From positions 5,530,189-5,594,188 of the forward strand of contig JAJEKV010000026.1 in assembly GCA_021234155.1 (NCBI GenBank): a stretch of DNA of 64,000 bases, given 5' to 3'. The notes under the pieces were generated by a model. That model was not told the DNA's origin. It ran no database searches and saw only the letters and a program-made list of their open reading frames with translations. Origin of the DNA: Isoetes taiwanensis. Lineage: Eukaryota > Streptophyta > Lycopodiopsida > Isoetales > Isoetaceae. The translations under genes and the position numbers were made by a program. Below, piece by piece: positions 54,925 through 64,000 of this stretch (position 1 is the first letter of the stretch; each line of letters opens with the position of its first letter).

Positions 54925-56435
54925 AATTCTAATTTTTTGTCACTTGGCTTCCTAAGTCATCACCAACATGTAACCCAATTTTCTAAATTTTTGGAGAAGG
55001 TTTAGATCAAAGAGTTAGCATTAGAACGGTCAAGGCAACCTGTTGTTGGGCAGCAAGCTGGTAGGGCTGTCAAACAAGGTCAGGACCTTGCACGACTGCC
55101 TAACAAGAGGGGAGAGATGCGGGACCCAAAAAGTTCCCAAGGCAGCCTTTCCTAGCAGCATTCCCGTAGTAATACAAATCATAATATGGTTATGTAGGAG
55201 GTAATCATTCCTTCAAACACGTAGAGGTCATTCAAAGTACATAGAATAATAATAGAAGGTAATATTTAATCAAATCTTTGCAAATCCAACTGAGAAATGC
55301 ATAGAAGCTTCAAGAATCCTTCACATCATGTTCATACATGTATCAATGTCAGATTATACCGAAGACAAAGACAATAATCAACAAAACATAGGATTAGTGA
55401 ACTAAAGTTCACCCAAACAACTCGGCATATTCCTCATGAGCTTGGTTAATGGTTTCCATCGTGAAGTCCTCCATTTCCATCTCCCTTTGAACCGTAGCTC
55501 CATGTCGAGCATGTCAGGCAACATTATTGTCGACCTTAGTATCATGTTAATGTTGTTTTTTGTATGGTGCTTCCCAACCTGGACCATCTCTTCGAGAAGC
55601 ACTCTCATCGCGCTGTGTAGCCCATGGGTCCCTAGCAATGCCCTCATTGCCTTCTCACCAATCACGCACTTCTTCAACACCTTCATCTGCTAGAGCCTCG
55701 TTTCATAGTCCTCATTTTCAAGTGGAGGAGATACACGAAGGATGCCCTTCCTTTTCATGCTCTTGACGGCTCCTACACAAGCTATAGATCAGAAAACAGA
55801 GAAAATACAATCAAGTGTATAAATTATGGAAAGTGTAGCCTTACTTGTGAAAACGGGTTCTATATTTCTCTATTCATGGATTCTCATCTCTTCCTGAATT
55901 TGATTCAAGCATCGGGGCATAGCTTCCATGGTCATGTATCTCAAAAACAACAAAGAAAAACTCTCACAAAAAATGCAACGAAAAACTAGCTTCTCGAGGA
56001 ACTATTTATAGAAGAACAAGGATAAACTTAAAGGAACATGTACCCACTCCAAGAACTAAGGGAGTAGCACATGCAAAGAAAGTAAGGAAGTAGCACATGC
56101 ACTGTGGCAAGAACATGAATATGGGGGTTTTGTAAACAGAAATAATGAAAGCCGAAGTGAAGTGAAGTGAAGTGTATTATGTCTTTTGGGAGGCACGTCG
56201 ACTCGGCATAGCTCCGTCTACCGCCAACATGGAGAGGTAGAGGGAGACAGAGATGGAGATGCATGCGGGCCTTATTTGACCCAGGGAAAGGCGCCAGCTC
56301 AGCTGCTCAAGGACAGCCTGCCTGGACCGTTCTAATGCTAACTCTTTGATCTAAACCTCATCCAAAAATTATGAAAATTAGCATGTACACTGGTGATGAT
56401 CTAGGAAGCTATCCGACAAAAGATCATAATTTTTT
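54925..56435. mobile_element. ~1.5-kb element with ~130-bp terminal inverted repeats
   Basis: 54931-55070 is inverted at about 56285-56430: TTGTC..TGGCTTCCTAAGTC, ATCACCA, TTTTTGGA(G/T)(A/G)AGGTTTAGATCAAA (written in parts) and TTAGCATTAGAACGGTC. Long terminal repeats without obvious short ends are reminiscent of Mutator-like or fold-back elements. A minus-strand frame inside (55402-55686) is not recognised. Confidence 0.65.
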
Positions 56436-57210
56436 TCATCATAAATAATAAGGAAAGAGATCTTAATTTTTCAACTGAATCATGCTCTAGATGCCATGCT
56501 TTGATAGCCCTCTCATAAACAGGAAATACATATTGCAAGAAAATCCCCCCTTCTGATTGTTAATAATCTAGAATACAGAAATACAGGACTGAATGTATTG
56601 ACCAGAGAAAAACTGGTTGAACAGACCCCAACCATAGCCATGAATATATAGCATATATATGAAGGGATGTGCCTCTCTAGGTGGACCAATCCAACCCAAG
56701 AGGCATCTCTAATTGCTGGTGACTCTTGATCAGAGCCCTCCAGTTGTATGGTGAGGATCAGGATCATCTCATCTCAACACTCCCATTTGATCCTGCATTC
56801 GAACAAGAATCAAGCCGAGCCTTTAAGCAATTCCCCTAGTCTTCTGCTGCAATCTGCAACAAACCTTTGGACCAATTTGTTCTCGGGCCAGGCTTCTCTT
56901 CCGGGATGGAGTCTTGAGCAACAAAATGGAGTCTTTAACATGCATCTTGAATGTACCTGCTTGGGCTTCATCTCTTATGCTGCAAATTCTTCACAACATC
57001 TAAATACCACAAGCACAGGATGGGTTCACCAGCAGCACCATATCCGGAATGCATGCAGGCATCCAGATCTTCTTTGGATGGATTGGTATGGGAATGGCAT
57101 ACATAGACTCTGCCCAATTCCCTCATTACAAATCAGGAGGTTCGTCCTCCTCAATGCCAACTTCAGTGCTAGCCTCCATCTCCATGTATCACGAAGTGCC
57201 CAGGCTATGT

Positions 57211-57227
57211 CCTCAGCTCTGATACCA
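57211..57227 (-). promoter_or_regulatory. Primer-binding site of TRIM
   Basis: Minus strand TGGTATCAGAGCTGAGG, adjacent to the LTR end (57228). The first 12 bases match the known complement of plant initiator tRNA-Met. Confidence 0.93.
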
Positions 57228-57639
57228 TGTTAATAATCTAGAATACAAATAGAAATACAGAATTGAATGTATTGATCAGAGGAAAACTGGTTGGACAAAC
57301 CCCAACTGTAGCCATGAATATATAGCATATATATGAAGGGATGTGCCTCTTTGGGTGGATCAATCCAGCCCAAGAGGCATCTCTAACTGCTAGTGACTCT
57401 TGATCAGAGTCCTCTAGATGTATGATGAATATATAGCATATATATGAAGGGATGTGCCTCTTTGGGTGGATCAATCCAGCCCAAGAGGCATCTCTAATTG
57501 CTAGTGACTCTTGATCAGAGTTCTCTAGATGTATAGCATATATATGAAGGGATGTGCCTCTTTGGGTGGATCAATCCAGCCCAAGAGGCATCTCTAACTG
57601 CTAGTGACTCTTGATCAGAGTCCTCTAGTCATCTCAACA
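57228..57639 (-). repeat. TRIM 5' LTR with internal tandem expansion
   Basis: 412 bp, against 222 bp for the other LTR (56558-56779). The extra length is a tandem triplication (period about 105-111 bp, starting near 57314, 57425 and 57530) of the segment ATATATAGCATATATATGAA...TTGATCAGAGT. Confidence 0.9.
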
Positions 57640-58470
57640 CTGATTCTCTGTTTTGTAGCTAGAACTGAATCCATTGAGTCTTGTGCTATGGCAGCTAATA
57701 GATGTTGGGCAGGCGGGGTGGGAAGTGGCAAGGAGGACGTGGGCATCATTTTTGGTATAGGCTGTATGCAGATTCTTCATTCTGAAGCTATGATATAATT
57801 GCTAAGAAATTAAAAGAAAGGGCCTATTTGGGTTCACCAAAGGACAACCCTAGATGTTGCTTTTCTAAATCTCTGGTGTATGCATGAAATGTCTAAATCT
57901 CTGGTTTTATAAAGTTTGAAAACATGATGACTTCTTTTGTTCCCGCCATGGTAAAACTTACATGTAGTGACATCTATGAAGCACTTGAGCAAAAAAAAAA
58001 AAAATACTGTTGTATCTGCACTGTCAATATTGGATTTGAACCCAGAGATCCTAAATTGGTTTGCATTTCAGACCCCTCAAATCGATCTGCACCATCCAAC
58101 GGAGACCTAAAGCATTTAAGCAAAAAAAACCTCGGGTGTATTTTGCCTCTGTAGAGACTCAACTGGCTAGGTAGAAATGTTATTTGTGTTGTATTTGTTA
58201 ATTGCTCATATATTACATCCTTTTACTTGATGAAACATTTGACAATTATTCCATTTAGGGGAGGGACAGGCTTAAAGGATGGACAAGAAAAACACGCAAT
58301 AAAAGTAGGGGCTTGTGGAATATCCTTGGATGGACACCTACAGTTAAACCTAAGCGTAAAACTAAGCATGTTGCTACCTTACCATCAACAATTGCATATG
58401 CAACAGATGCCAACGTCCCAAACGTGTGAAAATCTAGCTATTGTCTCACCATCTAGACCCTTCAGGATTA

Positions 58471-60100
58471 AGGGTGAAATCACACTATAGGACCTACCTT
58501 TTGTTGACGTGGCAGTGAGGGAAACGGGAAGGCTAGCAAATTGGTTCGACCGTATCACACTATCGAAAATGGAGATGCCACAACGGAGTCCACCATGGAT
58601 GAGAATCGGATGAGTCGTGGCGGGAACCAACAGTCAGAGACTTCCATGGATCCGTCTCTCTCTTCTTCAAATTCAATGGAAGCGCCTCCACCATCCTCTT
58701 CATTGCATCCTGCTTCACCAGATAATGAATCTGTTTCAAGGTGAGTTTCTATTGTTTTTGCATCTAAGCTTTGTAGACATTTTAGACTACATTTTGTTTT
58801 TGTTTTCTCATGTGCTCTTCTTAACATGCTTGGTTCTAGTTTGAATGATGAAATGCAGGTTGCAGTAGAATTCGAATTGCCAAGTGTAGAGGCTTCTAAT
58901 TTCAATTTGCTGCTTCTTCTTCTTCAAGTAATGCAAATTACGGACACTACAATATTTCTGCTACATGTCAGAATTATTGAATGGATGAGATCAGTGTTAG
59001 CGTTATTGTCAGCCTTTCATTCATCAATATTTTGTGACAACACACCTCGACGACTGTGGAAATATGAACGAGGCCCAGGTTTGGATTTGGTTCTATTACA
59101 CACCTACAATGACCTTGAATTTAGAAAAAGATTGCGCATTTCCAAAGGCACCTTCCAGTATTTGTGTTATGAGTTAGGGCCTTTGATGCAGAGGAAGGAC
59201 ACGAAGTTTAGGCTTGCTATCCCAGTTGAGAACAAAATAATGATGGCATTAACAAGATTAGCTACATGTAACACCATAACAGGTATTGCAGACTCGTTTC
59301 GGGTTGGATATGCCACAGTGCAAAATGCAGTAATAGAATTTGCTGAATGTGTCTGCACATGCTTGAAGGAATTGTATATCAAGTGGCCATCACCTGCATG
59401 CCTTAAAAGATTATCAGAAGAATTTGAAAGCATTCGCGGAGTCCCATTCGTTGTTGGCGCCATAGATGGAAGTCACATTCCTATCATTGGTCCAAAGGTT
59501 TCCCCTCAAGAATACTACAACAGAAAGTGGTTTCACTCCATTTTGTTACAGCTAATAGTGAGCAGGGAAGGGCTTATTTGGGATTTTGATATTGGGTGGA
59601 CAGGAAGCATTCATGATTGGACACTCTTCCAAAGATCAGCAGGTGGTCAGCGTATCATGGGTGGTTTCATTGCTCCATACTGCTTGGTGGGTGATGCTGC
59701 GTATCCGCGCCTCGGAATTATATGCTGTGTCCCTTTAAAGGAAGCAAGGATGGTCTTTCCAGAGAGCAGTATTATTGGAACTATGTCCAGTCCAGCACAA
59801 GAATGCCTGTGGAGCAAGCATTTGGAAGGTTGAAAGCGAGATTCTGGATTCTTATAAAACGAAATGATATGGACTTGGAGAATGTGGTTTCTGTTGTGGC
59901 AGCTTGCTTAGTGTTACATAATTTGTGCATCATCCACAATGATGGGTTTGATGACAGTTGGGTTCTTGAAGCAAAGGAAGAGCTTCAACAGTCCATGATC
60001 CATGAAAATGAGGTTCAAGCTTGCAAGAGGCTTCGCAAATTTGGCGTTCAATTATTGGAAAACTAAAAGAAAGGGAGGAAACGTAGTGTGATTTCACCCT
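58471..60100 (+). mobile_element. PIF/Harbinger DNA transposon, 1,630 bp
   Basis: The terminal inverted repeats are AGGGTGAAATCACACTA (58471-58487 and, inverted, 60084-60100), 17 of 17 bases. The flanks are TTA on the left and AAA on the right. Harbinger elements duplicate 3 bp (TWA), so one side has probably mutated. It holds one gene, the HARBI1-like transposase; the Myb-like partner usual in the superfamily is missing. Confidence 0.9.
58595..60066 (+). pseudogene. HARBI1-like transposase, one frameshift
   Basis: Exon 1 is 58595-58740 (ATG at MDENRMSRGG). The intron is 58741-58839 (GTGAGT...TTCTAG); the splice keeps the frame (S|LNDEMQ). Exon 2 carries a helix-turn-helix (TGIADSFRVGYATVQN) and the DDE nuclease: VVGAIDGSHIPI (first Asp), LVGDAAYP (second Asp) and, in a second frame, STRMPVEQAFGRLKARF (Glu). 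A one-base shift lies near 59705-59720, between the second Asp and the Glu. Length and motif spacing are otherwise normal for the family, so the loss is recent. The enzyme would cut and paste its own element. Confidence 0.92.
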
Positions 60101-60869
60101 AAAATCCAGGTCGTAGACAATTAGAGTCTAAAACTTTTAGAAGGATTAATTAGGCCAGAAAGAAGAAACAAAAAAATAGAAATGGCATTGGCTAAGTCAA
60201 ATGACAGCAGAATGCTTTGTAACTGGCCTAAAATGTTTAACAAATGAAAACTTTTTAGCTCTAGCCTTCTGCGCAAATAAAAAATTAAAATGTGAAGCTT
60301 ATTCCAACACTTGGAATGTGGGAAGTCCAATCTGGAAAGGAAGCAATTCTGAAGCCACCCTCCTGCAAGTGCACAAAAGGGAGAGAGAAAAAGAAGAAGA
60401 AAAAGAAAAAGAAACACTGAACTTTTACCCTAACCAAAAACGAAACCAATTGAACCTAGGATGCACTCTGCCATAATAAGCAACAGAAGGAGAGGAGAAC
60501 CTCATGAATCGCCATGAACATTGGAGGAGTAGCTTCACTTCGATTAGCATGAAGATAGAGCGTATGAATCGTGTTTGCGACTCCCAGGCATTCTATTTCA
60601 AGACCACTGCAAAAATAGGCTCATCTAAAATAAAAAGTAGAAGGAATATGCAAAAAAAAAAAAAAAAGGCTCACCTAAAAATAAAAAATAGAAAGAACCT
60701 GCACAAGGAAAAAAAGAACCACTGCTTGCAACGCAATGCAATGCAACCTGCATACCCATTTGCCTATGAAAAGATGCAGACTGATTACCTCAATTCGCTC
60801 ACGTGCACATCGCCTCCAAATCGAGACAGACAGATGGATTAGGGAGCCATGCAAAACAAGCTTTGTTAG

Positions 60870-61277
60870 TGTTGCCTCATTAGAGCCGTTGAAGATGAAT
60901 GTCACATCCTTCAGAGCTGTCCAGTGTATGATCAAATCTGGACATACTATGCTAAGTTGGTAAGGCCCGACCAACTGCTACATGTGGATATTGAGCAAAA
61001 CTTCAGTATGAATACTAGGCTTATACCTTCAGGAGGTCATGGATATGCGGGCGTAGCTAAGTCCTCGGACACTCGCCTAACATGTATATATTTCATGATG
61101 TATATTTGTACAGTTTGTCAGCATTCTTATTGCTGCCACAGTTTTAACCTGAATACCCTTCGGGGCGAGGATTTTTAATCTGACTAGTAATAAGTCTACT
61201 AGCTCTTTTATTGGGTTTTATAGGCCGATTGGTCTCTGTAGACGATGAAAACCATTTAATTCAATTCAATTCAATTT
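60870..61277 (+). mobile_element. 5'-truncated LINE, 3' end with zf-RVT remnant
   Basis: 60870-60960 encodes CCLIRAVEDECHILQSCPVY followed by DQIW, the zinc-ribbon-like C-terminal block (C-C...H...C) typical of plant LINE ORF2. It ends in a conserved 3' region (TATAGGCCGATTGGTCTCTG, AGACGATGAAAACC) and AATTC repeats (61258-61277). A CCCTTCGGGGCGAGG fold lies at 61158-61172. Confidence 0.75.
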
Positions 61278-61879
61278 CAAAAAATATATGGAACAATAAT
61301 CATAGTCCAAGCCATCCAAAAATACCCTTCTCCAATGGCAGATGAGTGCTCTCGTGCATGCTCAGCCTTTGGATTTGGGAATATTCCACAGTATATGCCT
61401 GCTTAGTTCATTCTAGCCCTACAGCTAGGCGTTGAATGGGAGGGATTCAAACCCCTTGCAATTTGCGCATACTATGAGGCCTGTCCTCCCTTGACGAGAA
61501 GGGGAACATTCAAATGCAACGGAATCACACATTTCTCAGCCAATGTAATAGTCAACAGAAATTAAAATGCCAAAACCATATATTTTTCCAGTTTCTTTTT
61601 GAATTCGTATTTTTCATACCTGTGCACAATCATTGCAGCAGAGTTCGCATGCTTTATTTCCTCCCATTGTCCAATCATATTCTTGCAAGCAATAAAGAAC
61701 AATGAAAACAAGAAAAACATGGAAGATTTGGATTCTATAGGATAAATGAAAACGTATGTTCGAATGACAAAAATCAAAAGCTTGGTAGCAGGTCGACAAA
61801 GGCTAAGGTGGAGGGAGAAAAAAATGAACGTTGGCACTCCTTGTGCCCGCCTCGGGAAATGTGAGAAGCCTGAGACTCG

Positions 61880-62227
61880 ATGGATGAGTCCTTGCTAGAG
61901 GATGTTCTCCAGAGTCTTGGGCTTCCCCAGATCCCAGTGGACCACGATGTGACAGTCACTGCCATTAGAAATCTTCTTAGCTTAGCGTACAACAATCAAT
62001 CTAGGATAGGATTTAGCAGGACATCAGTAGGCAGTCACTTCCTTAGAATTCAGTGCTTTGACAGACTAGGATCCCTAAGAATCTGTGCTCATAACACCGG
62101 ATATTTGGCTCTGGATAATCGGATTCCCAGAAATCTTTTTCATCTCAGTGTCCCTCTCGATTTTGGGGCAGAACCCTTAGTACGGTGGGCTCTATTCTTC
62201 AATCTACAGCCAGCGGAAAGCTTCTAG
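61880..62227 (+). CDS. Unrecognised 115-codon frame, doubtful
   Basis: Open frame starting MDESLLEDVLQSLGLPQIPV just upstream of the LINE ORF1. It may be an unrelated peptide or part of the LINE 5' region. No known domain. Confidence 0.25.
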   Translation: MDESLLEDVLQSLGLPQIPVDHDVTVTAIRNLLSLAYNNQSRIGFSRTSVGSHFLRIQCFDRLGSLRICAHNTGYLALDNRIPRNLFHLSVPLDFGAEPLVRWALFFNLQPAESF

Positions 62228-62277
62228 GACCTTGACATCTTGGTGTGGCGGTTCGAAGTTGACAATTAACAGGAAAA

Positions 62278-63973
62278 ATGGAAAGCAGGGTCAGCAGCGC
62301 CAGTTCGGTAAGACCAAAACCAGGAACTCAGGAGGCAAGGCTGGAGGATGAGGAATGGACGCAAATCTTTTGGTTAGATGACAGGAGGGATGAAACTTGG
62401 AAAACTCTTAAGGAAATTTACATAGCCTTCAACATTATAAAAGATCAACAAAAGGCTGCAGCGGTTTGCATGGGTGTACAAGAAGATGGTCGTGTTGTCG
62501 CCGGAATGGAAAGATATGAGGGAATCGAAAATGATTACTCTGAGGGAAGGGCAAGTGACAGAGATTGGGTGTGGAATATGCTGGAAATCGCCCAGGCTGT
62601 GGACCACTCTCTGTATAAATTGATCACTGTCAAAGAGGGGCATACAAAGGATGATTGCTGCAGTTTAAAAAATAATATTTTTAGGAGATCAATGGACGAG
62701 TTGCTCAGTAAGGCGAAAATGATAGCGGTTACACTCGACAGTTTGAAATGGACCTCCAAGGCAAGCGTGAAACTTATCAAACGATGGGAGGAAGCTGAAG
62801 ATCATGTTATAGAATGGCATAGGCGTCAATTCAAAGCCTCCCTCCCTAACAACATGACTGAGTTCTTGGAGGATATTACCACTTCTTTTGAGACCTACCA
62901 ACTCAATCTGAAAAAAGAAGGTTTAAAAGAATGTAGTATCAGGGATAGCAACAGATTCTTTAATCCTGTAGAGGTGGAGACATGTGGGTGCCAGAATTGC
63001 AAGATAATCAAGGAAAACATGCTCATAACACAGACAGCAAGGTGGGAGACTTCAAAATCCGTAACAGAATTCTGGTAATGGGCAAAAATGACTCGGCAAA
63101 AGGTATGATCCCTCCTGTCTCTTACAAAAATGCTCTATTAAAAAATGAATCTGTGGAGTTTTCTAAGGACAAAAACAGGAATATCTGTCAGGAAAAGGGA
63201 CTGAAAAAAGACTTTATCGACCTTCAGGCTATCTCGGATCCCTCAGCTTATGATAATTTCTCCAAGAAAGCTTTTTTTATTCATTTTCCCAGAAAGAGCT
63301 TGCCTATCAATGATGTCAAGATGTGGGTTACTAAAACTCAAAACATCTCTATCATGTCAATCCTTAAAATGGATAACAGAACATTCTAAATAGTTTGCAG
63401 GGACGAGATGTGTGTGGATCAAATTCTTAAAAGAAAGGTGGATCAAATCAAATACCAGCCATTCTATATTATGAAATGGAGCCCCAATTTTGTTCCCGAC
63501 AAGCATGATTGCATATCCATCACCACTTGGGTCTCCTTCCCTAACCTCCCTCCGGTTTTTTGGACCAACTCTCATCTTAAGGCCTTATCAGAGGAATTAG
63601 GGGAAACCATAGACATCAATATCCCTCAGATGAATTACCCCACTATTTGTATTTCTAAGGCTGTTAACTCTAACTGGAGGAGGGAAATTAAGGTGAAAAC
63701 TAGCTCAATTATTCCAAGATGCCAGTGTTATCCCCGGGGGAGGATTCGGGGAAAGGTAAGGATATTCCTCAAAAGGAGCAGACTAGGCAGGCTTGGATTC
63801 CCAAAATTCATGAAAAAGGTGAGTCTAGCATTAATGCTAGAGAGATTACTGAAAATTACCAAGAAACCAAGAATCTCAAACCCAACAGGGTCTGTACCAC
63901 CATGAACATGGATCAGAATTTGGTCTTAACATTAAATAATGTAAACTTCTCTGTTAAAATAGATACAGGGTAG
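62278..63973 (+). pseudogene. LINE ORF1 with DUF4283-like domain, runs off the window
   Basis: An N-terminal acidic, helical part (62278-63078) overlaps a second frame from 62982. That frame carries the DUF4283-like RNA-binding region: FFIHFPRKSL...KMWVTKTQ, then FYIMKWSPNFVPDKHDCISI and TTWVSFPNLPPVFW (63408-63600). This domain is typical of ORF1 in plant L1-type LINEs. A frame change near 63000-63070 and a TAA at 63387-63389 inside the DUF4283 region break it. No CCHC knuckle is seen before the frame shift near 63720. Reverse transcriptase should lie beyond the right edge. Confidence 0.75.
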
Positions 63974-64000
63974 TTCACCTTGACCATTCCCGAGAATATA

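Larger units (their letters stand above)
56558..57639 (-). mobile_element. TRIM (miniature LTR retrotransposon), 1,082 bp
   Basis: Two LTRs start TGTTAATAATCTAGAATAC and end CATCTCAACA on the plus strand. Perfect 5-bp duplications CTGAT flank the element (56553-56557 and 57640-57644). Directly inside the right LTR, the minus strand reads TGGTATCAGAGCTGAGG (57227 to 57211), the classical primer site matching the 3' end of plant initiator tRNA-Met, so the element reads leftward. AAATGGGAG before the left LTR fits a polypurine tract. The internal part (56780-57227) encodes nothing recognisable, so it needs enzymes from another retrotransposon. Confidence 0.93.

Noticed and set aside
57960-58120. 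Two GCA(C/T)TT(G/A)AGCAAAAAA blocks as ends of a small retroposon
   Set aside because: Only short A-rich matches; no duplications or structure support it.

Overview
The window looks like nuclear DNA of a land plant with a large, repeat-rich genome. A fern or another non-seed plant is my best guess, but nothing here fixes the species. The evidence is one plant-type host gene (a RUP1/RUP2-like WD40 protein of UV-B light signalling), spliceosomal introns, a plant-type initiator-tRNA primer site in a miniature retrotransposon, and layers of nested transposons.

Positions 122-35412 are the striking part. They hold two copies, in opposite orientation and one inside the other, of a DNA transposon of about 12 kb that I do not recognise as a named family. 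The outer copy runs 122-35412 and is flanked by AAAA. The inner copy runs 7815-30905 and is flanked by ATAG. Both start and end with imperfect inverted repeats of the form AAGCA(C/G)A(A/G)TTTCATTA. Each copy carries two head-to-head genes. One is a transposase-like gene with a plant DUF8039-like module, a helix-turn-helix and a DUF7869-like block (LDN...GHTHxDID). The other is a long gene with an N-terminal domain of unknown type, a charged linker, a ParB-like domain (NGNHS) and a C-terminal region resembling a beta-class DNA methyltransferase (VLDFFSGG motif). At four equivalent places each copy carries arrays of palindromes built on AAATGGCGC/GCGCCATTT. The uninterrupted transposase gene of the inner copy is an internal empty-site control: it aligns straight across the point where the outer copy is broken.

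The nest goes deeper. The inner methyltransferase-like gene is split by a Ty3/gypsy-type LTR retrotransposon (18336-29670), whose gag is split by a 251-bp MITE with TGTA duplications. The outer transposase gene is also split by a 693-bp hAT-like MITE with 8-bp CTGCAGAT duplications. All element genes carry frameshifts and stops, so these copies are probably inactive.

From 35.4 kb rightward the sequence looks like a host region. It contains the RUP-like gene (38299-39474), a decayed fragment of the same gene about 0.9 kb downstream, and many small repeats. Further right are a long-inverted-repeat element family (53.8-56.4 kb), a TRIM retrotransposon with perfect 5-bp duplications (56558-57639), a PIF/Harbinger element with a frameshifted HARBI1-like transposase (58471-60100), a 5'-truncated LINE end (60870-61277) and a LINE ORF1 running off the right edge (62278 onward). 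Three separate LINE 3' tails ending in AATTC repeats show an active or recently active LINE family.
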